A stretch of DNA of 64,000 bases from Diphasiastrum complanatum (Eukaryota; Streptophyta; Lycopodiopsida; Lycopodiales; Lycopodiaceae). This document shows, piece by piece, positions 1-10,742 of this stretch. The notes under the pieces are model-generated. The model saw only the letters and a list, made by a program, of their open reading frames with translations, searched no databases and was not told the DNA's origin. The number at the start of each line of letters is the position of its first letter. Positions within the stretch are counted from its first letter, which is position 1. The stretch covers positions 61,981,910 to 62,045,909 of the forward strand of contig CM055095.1 of NCBI GenBank assembly GCA_029204225.1. Reading direction: 5' to 3'. The translations under genes and the position numbers were made by a program.

Positions 1-654
1 ATCAAGAAGATCAGCCAAGTACCATGGGGTACAAATATTTGATCAGATATCATGACATCAGCAGAAATACTCTAGATCGTGGCTAATCTGTCACTCTTGT
101 AATTCGCAATTAGTTGCAAATGTTTAATCTTTCTAATTTGTAAGTACACGACATGACACGAAAAAGTTTGCGAACTATATACTTTCTGTTTGATGCATAA
201 TACTGTAAGCAAGCTAAAAAACAAGACAAGAAGATAAAAATATAGAATACATGTTCGCTTGTGAGCGAGACAGTTTTGGAGAGGATATGTAGATCCAGAA
301 GTCTGCTAGTAAGCGAGACATTATTTGTGAGAGAACTGTATTTCTCTCATGCCAATGCACTGTGTGGATCTATCGCACAATGCTTGAAAAATCAGAAGAT
401 CAATAGTTAATATTGTAGTCGTTATGCACATATTAATTTGCATGATTGTATGATCTCGAATGTATTTTTGTCTGCTACTATTTGTGTGTCTGATTCACTT
501 GTCTATTCAATTCCACACATTGGTTTGATATTGTTGAATGCTATAATAATTTGTTAACGTAGATCAGCAGTGTTTGTCTACTCTGAAGGATTGTAGGAAT
601 GATATAGCCATTAGTGACCAGCAATCATATCTGAATTCCTGACGAACTGATTTT
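1..654. other. Non-coding, LTR-like sequence
   Basis: No reading frame with recognisable protein similarity is visible on either strand. The stretch has repeated short phrases such as AGCGAGACA (near 266 and 313) and runs into the TTTCG-rich repeat at 655. It may be LTR or untranslated leader sequence of a GAAACG-type copia element, because a similar GCGAATGCTTTC phrase occurs near 27229. That link is inference. Confidence 0.3.
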
Positions 655-945
655 GTTCGCGAATGCTTTCGCTTCGTGTTTTGCTTTGCGATCACTTGGC
701 TATAAGCGTAAAACAATTTCGGAACTCACTTAAGTTTCGTTTCGTCTCGTCTCGTCTTGTGTCGTTACAGATCTTGATTGATCTTTTCGCGAATGCTTTC
801 GTTTCGTTTCGTTTCGTTTCGTTTCGCGATCTCTATGCTTTCAGCATGAATCAATGTCAGAGCTCGTTTAAGTTTCGCTTCGATTCGTTTTCGTTTGGAT
901 TTTGTCTCATTTCATTTTGTTGTGTTATACAGCTTGATTGATCCA
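655..945. repeat. TTTCG-rich tandem repeat, two units of about 140 bp
   Basis: Two diverged units start with TTCGCGAATGCTTTCG (655 and 786), contain runs of TTTCG/CTCGT pentamers, share an AAGTTTCG(C/T)TTCG phrase, and end with ACAG(AT)CTTGATTGATC (about 768-783 and 930-943). The second unit has five consecutive TTTCG pentamers near 796-822. The 92-codon open frame across it is a by-product of the pentamer composition and not a credible protein. It looks like a structured part of an LTR or leader. Confidence 0.6.
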
Positions 946-1082
946 ACGTGAATTATTCTCGAACAGAAATAATTCGAGTTTCGATAAAGTTTCGCGAATC
1001 GTTCAAGAGACCTTTTATCAGTTTGTCACCAGAGTTTTAGCTGAAATTTGCATTCTTTGAGCACATTATTTTCGCATCACAA

Positions 1083-1673
1083 ATGATGGACTGCAAAGAA
1101 AAAGCCACACCAATGAGAGCTGGTGCCAGATTAACGAGGCAGGATTGCCGAAAACAGAGGAGGAAAGACAAAAGATGGAAGGTATACCCTACCAAAACAT
1201 GATCGATAGTTTGATGTACCTTACAATTTGTACCAGACCCGATTTGGCTTTCTCTGTCTATGCTTTAAGCCAATTCTCTTCCAATCTTGGCATGGCCTAT
1301 TGGCAAATGGCAAAACGAATCCTGCAATATTTGAAGGGTACCCAAAATATGGGATTAACCTACAAAGCAGACAGCGAAGGAAAATAATTCGAGCTGCACC
1401 ACTACAGTGATGCAAGTTGGGCAAGCTGCAAAGATGACAGCAAGTCTGTGACAGGAGGATGTTCAATGGCATGCGGAGCAGCAATCAACTGGATATGCAA
1501 AAAGCAAATCTGGTAGCTCAATCCTCATGCGAAGTTGAATATGTCGCAGCTTCAAAGATGGCGAACGAGGTAGTTTGGTTGCAGATGATGTTGGAGACAA
1601 TTGGCATACCACAAGCAGAACCATGCACGATGATGATGGATTCTCAAAGTGCCATATATCTGGCCCAAGGTCT
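1083..1673 (+). pseudogene. Ty1/copia RT C-terminus and RNase H (5' part, interrupted)
   Basis: Translation shows the copia region joining RT to RNase H: MDCKEKATPMRAG, then PYQNMIDSLMYLTICTRPDL, then YLKGTQNMGL, then the RNase H block SDASWASCKDDSKSVTGG and SCEVEYVAASKMANEVVW, ending at SAIYLAQG. Frames change near 1146, around 1387-1460 and near 1500, so it is dead. The upstream RT catalytic core is absent: similarity begins abruptly at about 1083 next to TTTCG-rich sequence. The RNase H is cut at 1673 by the LTR element at 1674-6588 and resumes at 6589. The element is on the + strand. Confidence 0.85.
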
Positions 1674-2505
1674 TGTGCAAAAAGTACAAAAAGGACCGAG
1701 AGTGGATCCTAATCTGATCCTCAAGAGGGATTGGTTGTCAGTTTACTTGATCAATCAATCTACTTGAGATTAAGATCAATCTAGATCAATTATAGACACA
1801 AAATATTAACAAGAACAATCATTAATTGAAGGTAGGTGTACTTTCTGGTTTCACACGTGTAAAACACTGTCTGAGTACGGACTTCAACTTGAAAATCAAG
1901 TACACATTGATAGAACCTCAAAACAATTAAAACAAATGTAGACAAATGGAGAGAATCATTCAAAATTGCTTTCAAAACCAAGATTGGTGTCTCACACTGA
2001 TTATGGCCAAATGTGGCTCTATATATACAACAAGTGGAAGCTCGTGGTACTGATCATCCCTTTGATCCCACATGTGTGAAGGTGCTTTGTCATATGATGA
2101 TTCATCATGCAAAACTGACACTTGGACAAAACCTTCTATTTTGAGCACTTTTGGTCCATTCTCCTTCTATATGGAGATCTACTTGGAAATCTTCTAGAAG
2201 TCAAAATTCGCCTACTTCAGCTTATTCCACACGTGTGAGCTGTCCTCTACACATGGGATATGACACCTAACCAAAGAATGTGGCTCATGCAATCAATAGA
2301 TTGATGCCATGTGTCATATGTCTAGAAAACTAGTTTTTGGCCATTTTAGCCACTAGAACTTGAATTAAATCATATGTACAACATATGTTATTATGGTACA
2401 TGACAAGTACACTAGTTTCACACGTGGGAACAGGCTCCACACATGTGTGTTTATCTATATACAAGATTTTTGGCCTCTACCAAGCTTATTTTTGCATTTT
2501 TCACA
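1674..2505 (-). repeat. 3' LTR of the nested element
   Basis: It is a direct repeat of 5773-6588 with scattered substitutions and small indels. It has TG...CA termini when read on the - strand. It carries several CACGTG-type palindromes (near 1852, 2230 and 2415) within longer CACACGTGTG contexts, which resemble plant G-boxes. No open frame in it looks coding. Confidence 0.88.
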
Positions 2506-2525
2506 CTCCTCGAAAATCTAGCTTG
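2506..2525 (-). other. Polypurine tract before the 3' LTR
   Basis: On the - strand the sequence TTTTCGAGGAG runs directly into TGTGAAAAATGC, the start of the 3' LTR. Position and purine content fit the plus-strand primer of an LTR retrotransposon. Confidence 0.6.
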
Positions 2526-2967
2526 GTAAATCTAGCTTGATGGAAAACATGATGATCTTGAACTTGACTCCATGGGCTGAATTGGTCTTTGCTGGTTCAA
2601 AAGGTGTGAAGATCAGCCAATGAGCTTGATGTTGATCTGAAATCACCATATCCATGATAGTGCTTCTTTGAGCTTGAGAGCTTTGCACCATCCTAGCACC
2701 TCCAAAATTGATTCCTTCCAATTTTCATGTAGATGCTTGACCTTGAGGCTTGCTCCTTCTTCATGTGCATGCTCCTTCATGAGAAAATAAAGATTTCTTT
2801 TTTATTTATTAGGATCACAAAGATCTACCATCATGCTACCACGATCTAGAGAATTAGACTCATCCAAATTGGCAAGACTATGCATGCTATAATAACAAAG
2901 TGTTTGCATCATATCTTCATGTTTGTTTATCATGCTAATCTCAGATCCAATGAGGCTAAATACTTCA

Positions 2968-3642
2968 TTATGGAGTTACTCTCATAAAGAGTTTACAATT
3001 TGCCTCAATACAAATTTTCAAACTATGAGTGAACAAATCACTTTTGCTCTTACATGACTTAAGAGCATACATTTGATGAAATAACCATTTGCTTTCTAAT
3101 TGATTTGAAATCAATTTCAACCTTTGAAGAACATCATCTATGTTCTCAAGAGAGACTTCATACTCAACTAGTATGGCTTTACTCCAATTTTGAGATGCAA
3201 TGATCTCACTAAAGCAAATTGATTTATAAAATGACATAAGAGAAGTAAGTATGTGATGTATACCACATGAGATATGCTCCTCTTTCCCTTGAAATGTGAG
3301 CCACATGGACTCAACCATATTTCTTGAGTTTCTTTTTGGAATCAGAATTTAAGAAGGTCTCTCCTCCTCAATCCTTGGCACACTTGAACCTTGAGAAAGA
3401 TTCTCCTCCTCAATCCTTGGCACATTTGAACCTTGAGATGATTCCTTAAGATCCTCTTCATAGTGCTCATTTTTTATGGAAATCCGAGACCTCCATGTCT
3501 CATAATGATCACAACAAGTATGACCATTCAATATGCACTTCCTATGATTATCAAGATTACTTATGCTAGAAACATAAGTCCAAAAATCACCAAATCTTGA
3601 TGATTTTTCCAATATTGAAATCAAAAGGTATCTCCATCTCAA
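2968..3642 (-). pseudogene. Decayed pol-like coding segment, second copy, with 42-bp repeat
   Basis: Two - strand open stretches (3642-3349 and 3318-2968) have retained composition. The first ends with a 14-residue unit repeated twice in frame (core QGSxVPRIEEE; DNA period 42 bp, about 3362-3445), which is like the variable linker between copia integrase and RT. The second reads SEIIASQNWSKAILVEYE... and ESKWLF, resembling the N-terminal copia RT pattern W.KA..EE..L...KW.F. It parallels the segment at 3587-4549, suggesting an internal duplication. No catalytic motif remains. The RT assignment is a weak motif-level inference. Confidence 0.4.
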
Positions 3643-4549
3643 TAAGGCTAACTACTTGCTTATGGATATAAGTGTCCACTTTGGATGCTTCACTTATTCT
3701 CATAAGAAGTTTACAACTTGCCTTTAAGATTGAAAACTTACAATTTTCATCTTTATGAATGAACACATCATTCATGATCTTATTAAAACCAAAAGATCCT
3801 ACATTATGAAGATATTTCCATTTCTTTGACTTCATAGCTAATGTAAGCTTACAAGGAAAACATATTTTGCTATTTTTTAAGGCATCACACTCAACTAGTA
3901 TTGCCTTAATCCACCTTTGAGATACAAAAATCTCTTCAAAGCAAAATGGTTCTTCATAAGTTGACATGATAGCATATATGAAACTATTTTCATTTTGTGA
4001 TTGCTGCTCCTTATTCTTGATTGATTTCTTTTGGATCATAACAATAAGTTTGATCTTATCTAAAGTTCCAAGCAAAATACTTTCCAAGGACATAAAATAA
4101 ATCCAAGTTACTTTCATGAAAGTGACATCTATCTTTGCGTCTTGAACCAAACAATGCACTTCCAAATGAAAAATTTCAAAAGATTTGACGTGTGTTGTGA
4201 TGGACTCTTGAAGACAAATCTTGCAAGTCCTTGTGAGACTCCAAGCCTTATTCACCTTTCCACAAAGGAAACACCTTTCCTTGGACTTGTCCTTCTTGTA
4301 TTTGCATTTCAAACTTGAAGCTCCATCCTTCTCCTCGGCCCCCTTGCTTTGGTTCTTCTTGGATGGATTGGTTTTCTTTTTGTAGCATCTTGAGAAAAAA
4401 TATCCTTCCTTGCCACAAAGGTTGCACTTAGGATCCTTTATTTCCTTCAATAGGATGCCACCTATTGATGCCATGTGAATAAAAACCTGTGATATGATTC
4501 TACAAATGTAATTTGTGACTTTCAAGAGACTAGATTTGAACATTTTCAA
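3587..4549 (-). pseudogene. Decayed gag/pol-like ORF with a zinc-knuckle relic
   Basis: This is an open frame of 320 codons. Near its N-terminus (about residues 42-55) is CNLCGKEGYFFSRC, a retroviral CX2CX4HX4C knuckle with the His replaced by Tyr. A second cysteine cluster (CFLCGK, CKICL) follows. From about residue 195 it reads EEIFVSQRWIKAILVE, recalling the start of copia RT. Protease, integrase and RT catalytic motifs are missing, so the interior is a gag/pol relic rather than a working polyprotein. The start codon shown is only the first ATG of the frame. Confidence 0.45.
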
Positions 4550-5760
4550 TAATCTAGAATGATCTACAAAAGATCTAGCTCACAAACCTAAGAATCAATC
4601 TTCACACTAATGACTAGTCACTTGGAAACTTTGCTTGATCACTAAGACAAAAGCGCACAATCTTTGAATCAGATCACAAAAGATATAAGATCCAATATCC
4701 TATTGGACTTATCAAATACCAATGACTCTTTTTTTTTAAAGTAGAAATGGATATGAAAAGATTTGACACCTAGATTTTCCTTTTCACTTGACTAGTTCTC
4801 TCAACACCTGAGATTCTTGAACAAAACATGGTTTTGTTTCAAACACATGAAAATCAAACTTAATCACTTCTTTTGGACTCATTCTTGATCCAAATAATCT
4901 CACTCTTGAGATTTAAAATGAATTTGATTCGATTTGAAAACAAACTATACCACCAATCTTTCACATAGCTTAAAAATTAGACAACTAAAGATTCACAAAG
5001 ATCTCAACCATGCATCTCTACACATTTGCCATAGACACCTTAATGACTCTTTTCAAAACTTACAATGACTCAAACAAATTGAGTAGGGTTGAACAATGTG
5101 ACTTGGATCTCAATCTCTTTTCTAGAACTCTCAATTTAAGCCAATCTATGTCAAATTCTACAAAAGATTTGCATAGATGTTCTATATGCACTAGAAACTC
5201 TCAAAGGTTTCACTTGGAGGATAGATCCAAGGATGTTTTCTAGCAAATTGATGCTTCTAAACTTGACCCTATCACTCTTGAACAAATCTAGAGTGATGGT
5301 ACAATGGATTTCATCCTCTCACTCTGCATATCACTCATTAATCTATGATTTTTGGCAAAATCACTCTCAACTTCAACATGCACTCAAAAAATCAGAGATG
5401 ATCAATTAATGCACCTAATTCAAGCTTCAATTTTAATTTTTTAGCTGATCTAATTCAAGAAGTAATCAAGGGATTATATTACTATAGAAAATGTTTCATT
5501 TTGTACCAAAAATCACTCAAATTGGGTATGTGAGTCAAATTGTACAAATTTTTGAAATTTCTCAGTCAAAATCGGAGTTGTACAGCCTCACACGTGTGAA
5601 AAGGGTTCCTATAGCCCAAAACAAGATCTGGACCAAAAATTTTGAGGATAGCTATCAAATCCAACTCGCTACACAAAATTTGACTAGTTTTCAATAAACT
5701 ACTAATTTTGGCTTTGATTTGGATTAACCCTATCAATTTCAACAAAACCTCTTGTACTAG
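4550..5760 (-). other. Untranslated leader region of the nested element
   Basis: Between the primer site and the gag-like frame (read on the - strand) lie 1.2 kb without a convincing reading frame. The stretch is rich in CTCTTGA/TTCAAGA-type phrases and contains one CACACGTGTG palindrome near 5591. It is best described as leader or decayed gag. Confidence 0.4.
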
Positions 5761-5772
5761 GCTCTGATACCA
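5761..5772 (-). other. Primer binding site (initiator-Met tRNA type)
   Basis: The reverse complement reads TGGTATCAGAGC and starts immediately after the LTR end TTTTTGCACA. This is the standard plant copia primer site. It fixes the element's orientation as -. Confidence 0.9.
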
Positions 5773-6588
5773 TGTGCAAAAAGTACAAAAAGGACCAAGA
5801 GTGGATCCTAATCTGATCCTCAAGAGGGATTGGTTGTCAGATTACTTGATCTATCAATCTATCTAGATCAATTCTAGACACAAAATCCTAACAAGAACAA
5901 TCATTAATTGAAGGTAGGTGTACTTTCTGGTTTCACATGTGTGAAACATTGTCTGAGTACGGACTTCAACCTGAAAATCAAGCTCACATTGATAGAACCT
6001 CAAAATAATCAAAACAAATGTAGACAAATGGAGAGAATCACTCAAAATTGCTTCCAAAACCAAGATTGGTGTCTCACACTGATTATGGCCAAATGTGGCT
6101 CTATATATACAATAACTGCGAGCTCGTGGTACTGATAATCCCTCTGATCCCACGTGTGTGAAGGTGCTTTGTCATATGATGATTCATCATGCAAAACTGA
6201 CACTTGGACAAAACGTTATATTTTGAGCACTTTTGGTCCATTTCTCCTTCTATATGGAGATCTACTTGGAAATCTTCTAGAAGTCAAAATTAGCCTACTT
6301 CAGCTTATTCCACACGTGTGAGATGTCCTCTACACATGAGATATGACACCTAACCAAAGAATGTAGCTCATGCAATCAATAGATTGATGCCATGTGTCAT
6401 ATGTCTAGAAAACTAGTTTTTGGCCATTTTAGCCACTAGAACTTGAATTAAATCATATATACAACATATGTTATTATGGTACATGACAAGTACACTAGTT
6501 TCACACGTGGGAACATGCTCCACACATGTGTGTTTATCTATATACAAGATTTTTGGCCTCTACCAAGCTTATTTTTGCATTTTTCACA
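5773..6588 (-). repeat. 5' LTR of the nested element
   Basis: It matches 1674-2505 over its full length. It carries the same TG...CA ends and the same CACGTG-type palindromes (near 6150, 6313 and 6505). Its outer end (6588) abuts the resumed copia RNase H frame. Confidence 0.88.
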
Positions 6589-6790
6589 GAACATGTCTTC
6601 CATTTAAAGACAAAACATATACCTCTGAAGTACCATCATATTCAAGATTTGATCTCAAAAGGAGAGCTCAAGGTCCAGTACATAAATTCTGAAGACATGA
6701 TTGCAGATCTGCTCATGAAGCCGATCGACAAACCACACTTTGAAAAGCAAAGAAAGACAATTGGATTAAATATACAAAGTTGCAAGGTTC
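6589..6790 (+). pseudogene. Ty1/copia RNase H C-terminus (3' part)
   Basis: The frame reads HVFHLKTKHIPLKYHHIQDL, then GELKVQYINSEDMIADLLMK and PHFEKQRKTIGL. This is the typical end of copia RNase H (F..KTKHI...YH, T.D..AD..TKP). It continues the frame that stops at 1673, so both pieces belonged to one element before the 4.9-kb insertion. Confidence 0.88.
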
Positions 6791-6799
6791 AAGAGGGAG
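6791..6799 (+). other. Polypurine tract AAGAGGGAG
   Basis: This purine run directly precedes TGTCAGAAATTG and follows the RNase H end, as expected for a copia 3' PPT. Confidence 0.75.
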
Positions 6800-7455
6800 T
6801 GTCAGAAATTGTGAACTCCTGCAACTTTGTCACGAAGTGAAGCGAAGCGAAGCGAAGGTCGAAGGGCAAACAATTAGCGAAAGTCAAACATACCTCGAGG
6901 ACCAAAAGACACAGAATGAAACGAAACGAAAAGAAAACAAAGGAAAACAATTCGCGCTGCCAGTTGGCAGCTTGACGGGCGTGGTGTCTTGTACTTCACG
7001 CTCAGCTGAAAGAGTTAGACATAACAGAGAATAACTAACTAGTTGATTAATGTTTACTTATCTTGTAATTCTCTGTTTAGCTGTCTTGTAAACTCCACAC
7101 AGTGGCGATATATACACAATTTGGATCAACACATAATAGAGAAGAAGAGTAGAATAGAAGAAGATAGAGAGAAGAAAATAGTTGTGCATGAAAGGCCGCC
7201 AATGATTGACCATCTCACTCAAAACCCAAAAACTGATAATACAATCACTCTCTTCTCCATCTCACTGTTTTTCGTCGTCTTGATTGCTAGAATGTTTTAT
7301 GTTCTGTGATCTGTAGTTGCATGCCTAGGATCTTGAAAGCTTCCACAAAAGAAAACCAAGCGAACTCGAAAAGAATCCATTCGCGAAAACAATCAATTTA
7401 CGAAACCATTCACGACACTGATCTGCTGTAGTCAATTGGCAGACTCCCATTGACA
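6800..7455 (+). repeat. 3' LTR of the interrupted copia element (end approximate)
   Basis: The start TGTCAG is set by the PPT. A plausible end is ...CATTGACA at 7455, since TGTCA/TGACA would be the inverted termini. The 5' part contains AGCGA pentamer repeats (about 6838-6857), and a TATA-like GATATATACA lies near 7107. The matching 5' LTR is not seen in the window, so the end is inferred. Confidence 0.6.
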
Positions 7456-8054
7456 TCATCATAGTTTTTGCACTTTTATTTTTAATGCCAAGATCTGGAT
7501 TCATCTGAGCTTTATTGCAAGCTTCGCTCTTGTTTGAACTTACTTTTGCTTAAACTTCCCCTTCGGGGTGTATCTATCTTTTTCATCAATGTACCTACTA
7601 CTTTTTTCTATGTATAAATGCACCAGGGTATTTCTTCAACTGCTTGATGTAAATCACTAACTAAAATAGTGTCACTAATAGATAATGCAGAAAGCTTTGA
7701 AGCAGTTGCTCTTGCAAATTGAGTTTGTCAAAGAATTGAAAGTGCTTGTAAACGTTGCAAAGCAATAGAAACACATTGACGATAGAAAGATAAAATGACA
7801 GATGGTAACGTAACATTTGTCCTTGGTGTTTCACAACAAGCTCCACACATAATGACAAAAAATCATTAAATATCTTGTGAAGACATCCTTATGTTTGCAA
7901 AGCTAGGGGATGAAATCTTCACCATGTGCACGATAATTGTAATCTCACTCCATCTCTTGAGCTGCGTGAGATGCAACAGCCCCTTGCATGGTGGAGGAAT
8001 GATTAAGAAGGTCCTGACAAGCGAGAGAACGAGGTGAACACATTGACGAGATGA
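7456..8054. other. Intergenic; possible LINE 3' end
   Basis: A CCCC-TTC-GGGG hairpin (7558-7568) followed by GTGTATC and a TCATCAATGTA phrase resembles the 3' UTR signature of plant LINEs on the + strand. Nothing else is recognised in these 600 bp. Confidence 0.35.
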
Positions 8055-8336
8055 TTACGAATGAGCAATAGCAGCAAGAACATCACAAATGGAGTCATGT
8101 GACACTATACGATCTCCACCTAAGGGGCACCGCATTAGGTGAGTACCCAAGGAATCCAATACATGCCCACACGAATACTTAGAGAGACCGATTAATACTA
8201 GATGTGGAAGCCCCAACCTGGTACAAAATAAACAAGACATTGTTGAGTCACAAAAGTAGGATAACTGGACGTGCAACCAACCAAGCCCTTTCACCTGGAC
8301 CATCACATGAAACAAGACAAGCTTGAACTGCATCAA
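8055..8336 (-). pseudogene. Non-LTR retrotransposon C-terminal zinc region
   Basis: The frame reads KYSCGHVLDSLGTHLMRC, then GGDRIVSHDSICDVLAAI. This C.CGH.LD..G.H...C..GG.R..HD pattern is the cysteine/histidine region that follows the RT in a group of LINE-like elements. No RT domain lies next to it: upstream sequence on the - strand is LTR material. It is a fragment, and whether it was part of the putative LINE 3' end at 7558 cannot be said because the strands differ. Confidence 0.65.
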
Positions 8337-8556
8337 ATGACATGGTTAAGAGAAAAAATCTACTCCTTGCATGAAGCGCCATACATAGCAATATGATAGT
8401 AAATACGTAAAAAAATTATATAATCATGGAACTAATAGATAGATATATCTATCTAGTCATTTAGAATAGGGTTTTAGAGTATACATACATCCACTTTTTA
8501 ATTCCTTCCATCATATTTCTTTGGTATGATATCAGTGCTTGGTTATTGTTTCGACA
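8337..8556 (+). repeat. 3' part of a copia LTR
   Basis: The stretch ends ...TTCGACA immediately before a primer site, so it is the downstream part of a 5' LTR. Its start is unknown. It contains a perfect 20-bp palindrome (8436-8455, arms TAGATAGATA and TATCTATCTA). Confidence 0.5.
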
Positions 8557-8568
8557 TGGTATCAGAGC
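8557..8568 (+). other. Primer binding site TGGTATCAGAGC
   Basis: It is an exact copia initiator-Met primer site, directly after CA of the LTR end and about 120 bp before a gag start. Confidence 0.85.
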
Positions 8569-8689
8569 AAATTACTACCTGAATGTTAATAGACTGATTA
8601 AAGTAGGTTACTGTTTAAACCATTATAGATTGAGAAATACTACCGTCAATATATCATTCATTATCTGTATTTGTCGCCATCATCCACAA

Positions 8690-9870
8690 ATGGATTCCTC
8701 CAGCAATATAATATCGATGATCTACAAACTAGATGGATCACTACCACATGTGGAGATTTAAAATGAGAGTCTTATTGGCTAAAGAGTTGTGAGAAGTAAT
8801 AGAAGAAATGAAGGAATAACCTCTAACAAGTCAACAAGCACTTATAAAGTGAAAGGTAAAGGAGGGAAGAGTCTTTGCTTTACTAATCTTGAATATTCAA
8901 ATTTCATTTCTTGGTTATGTAAGCAAACCCCAAAATTCCAAAGAAATAGGGGACATTCTAAATACTCTCTATGATGTTAGCGATGTTTGAGCTAAATTAT
9001 TTGTACGAAAGAAACTTTTCTTACAACAAATGTCAGAAAATAAAAAGATGACCGATCATTTGAACAACTTAAAAAATCTACTTAAACAAATGTCGGCAAT
9101 AGGATTTGCAATTCAAAAATCAATTTGGATAATAATCATGTCTACCCAAGTAAAAATTTACAAGAATTAACGTTGGGCCATTCTTCTGACTTCAAGTCCA
9201 TGCAATCCATGATTAAGGAGGAGAAGGCAATTGGTTTGCCTAAAACTTTGGCAAATGGGTTATGGCTTGTGAAGCATGTGCTTTGAAAAAGAAAACAAAA
9301 AAATAACATTTCCAAGGTCTACTGCTTCATCCACTCATCTTTTTCATCTTGTGCACTCATATGCTCATTGTTCATCAACTAGGAGCACAATGGTGGTGAT
9401 ACTATGTTTGTCTCCTTCATTGATGACTACTCTAGATTCACTTGGATTTACCTCTTATCTTCAAAAGCTATGGTGTTTGATGCTTTCTTGAAGTTCAAAG
9501 CTCTTGTAGAGAACTAGTTTGATGTCAAGATCAAGGCTTTGAGGTGAGATGGAGGTGGGGAGTACATCTCCACAAAGATTCAAGAGCATTGTGAGCAACT
9601 TGGCATCAAGAAGGAGATCACATACGCCTACTCACCTTAATAAAATGGAGTGGAGAATATAACTCTTTGTGAGTGTGCAAAAGCTATGAGGTTGGATGCA
9701 CATCTTCCAAAGTCATTGTGGGGTGAGGCTCTAACTTGTGCCAATTACTTGTGTAGTAGATTGCCTAAATATGCTATTGAAGGAAAAACACCATATGAAT
9801 TCTTGTATAAGAAGAAGCCAAAAGTTGATCATCTTCGGATATTTGGATCCATTGAAACACAAGACAATGG
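8690..9870 (+). pseudogene. Ty1/copia gag joined to integrase (protease lost)
   Basis: Gag starts MDSSSNIISMIYKLDGS and continues in shifting frames through KMRVLLAKELWEVIEEMKE and MSENKKMTDHLNNLKNLLKQM, the copia UBN2-type gag pattern. At about 9250 it jumps to the integrase zinc/linker end (CEACALKKK) and then SFIDDYSRFTWIYLL, DGGGEYISTKIQEHCEQLGI, CECAKAMRLDAHLPKSLWGE and KKPKVDHLRIFG. The GAG-preintegrase and protease segments are missing, so about 1 kb was deleted internally. Several in-frame stops are present. Similarity ends at about 9850-9870. Confidence 0.8.
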
Positions 9871-10239
9871 TCAAGTTGCTGTTGAGAATCCTCCTGTGCT
9901 AGTTGTACTAGCAAAACTACCTAATCTTGCAAAGATCTCATAAAAGAACCGATGTGAATACTCAATTATATCAACCTGAAGAACTATTCAAGATGACAAA
10001 ATCAATGATTCCACAAATAGAGCTGATTGTGAATATCCTTTCTAGCAAGATGTATATAACTCTGGGAGAGTTTTTGTGGTTGGTACATCATGCCAAAGAA
10101 GTACTATTAGATCGATTGACCAAGACCGAGACCAAAATCCAACATGAACTATTATAGTGTGCGAGATTCAAAGAGTCAAATGAGTTCTCAATGTAGGAGC
10201 CACGTAGGAAAGGGAACAACAAAGTATCACCTTGCCAAT
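9871..10239. other. Transition sequence, probable gypsy gag remnant
   Basis: Short open stretches on + (such as 9927-10157) read like a decayed polar protein but match nothing recognised. The position directly before a gypsy protease suggests gag tail sequence. Confidence 0.25.
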
Positions 10240-10504
10240 TCAACATAAGCATCTTGATCAAGAGCCAGTCGTAATAGATGGAGGATCTGGAGTCAATCTA
10301 ATCTCTACCAAACAGTGGGGTCTTGCAAAACTAAAATCTGCAACCTTTGCAATCATGTTGGTAGATCGGTCAAGTGTCACAGGCCTAGAGGAATGGTAAA
10401 AGATATACCAGTCAAAATTGTTGGTGTACGATTTGTCATTACTTTTGTAGTAATGTACTTACTAGAAGCACTATCAATCTATCAAGTTTTAGTGGACCGA
10501 CCTT
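10240..10504 (+). pseudogene. Ty3/gypsy aspartic protease fragment
   Basis: The reading is VVIDGGSGVNLISTKQWGL, then FAIMLVDRSSVTGLEE, then (after a frameshift) VKIVGVRFVITF and YQVLVDRPLLE. This matches the retropepsin-like pattern D-G-G-S-G-(V/A)-N ... M.D.S...PLG ... LLGRPWL of one group of plant gypsy elements. The Asp-Gly-Gly variant of the active site is visible near 10279. The fragment is cut at 10504 by a copia LTR starting TGTTAGAAATC. Confidence 0.65.
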
Positions 10505-10742
10505 TGTTAGAAATCAATGATAAACTTATTATTGTTTACGATGTGCTCTACTGTTGACAATTATTACCAGTTGTAATTAGTCGTAGGCTAGACTGCTAGT
10601 CAACTCCTAGTTTTCTCTCCCTATCTATCAAGGTTTATTGTACTCTACATTCAGTTAGTAATAATGATGGTGTGTGTTCTTCTTCCTCCTTGTGGTGATT
10701 GCTTATGGTAATTGATTGATATTGCTTATCTGATTATTGACA
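10505..10742 (+). repeat. Short copia LTR, copy A
   Basis: It runs from TGTTAGAAATCAATG to ATTATTGACA and matches, in reverse complement, 12947-13230. It has TG...CA termini. Flanks (CCTT before, TGG after) show no target duplication and no tRNA primer match, so it is a solo or truncated LTR inside gypsy protease sequence. Confidence 0.75.

Larger units (their letters stand above)
1674..6588 (-). mobile_element. Complete non-autonomous LTR retrotransposon (nested)
   Basis: Two direct LTRs (1674-2505 and 5773-6588) bound a 3.3-kb interior. Read on the - strand the LTR begins TGTGAAAAATGC and ends TTTTTGCACA, the canonical TG...CA. A perfect TGGTATCAGAGC primer site lies directly after the 5' LTR (5761-5772), and a purine tract CGAGGAG abuts the 3' LTR (about 2506-2512). 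The interior has no intact gag-pol: only decayed coding-like segments with a zinc-knuckle relic are left. It is therefore non-autonomous. It sits inside a copia RNase H on the opposite strand. The flanks GGTCT and GAACA do not form a matching 5-bp duplication. Confidence 0.88.

Noticed and set aside
663-941. Phe/Ser/Arg-rich 92-codon frame
   Set aside because: It is produced by TTTCG pentamers. No domain or coding signature.
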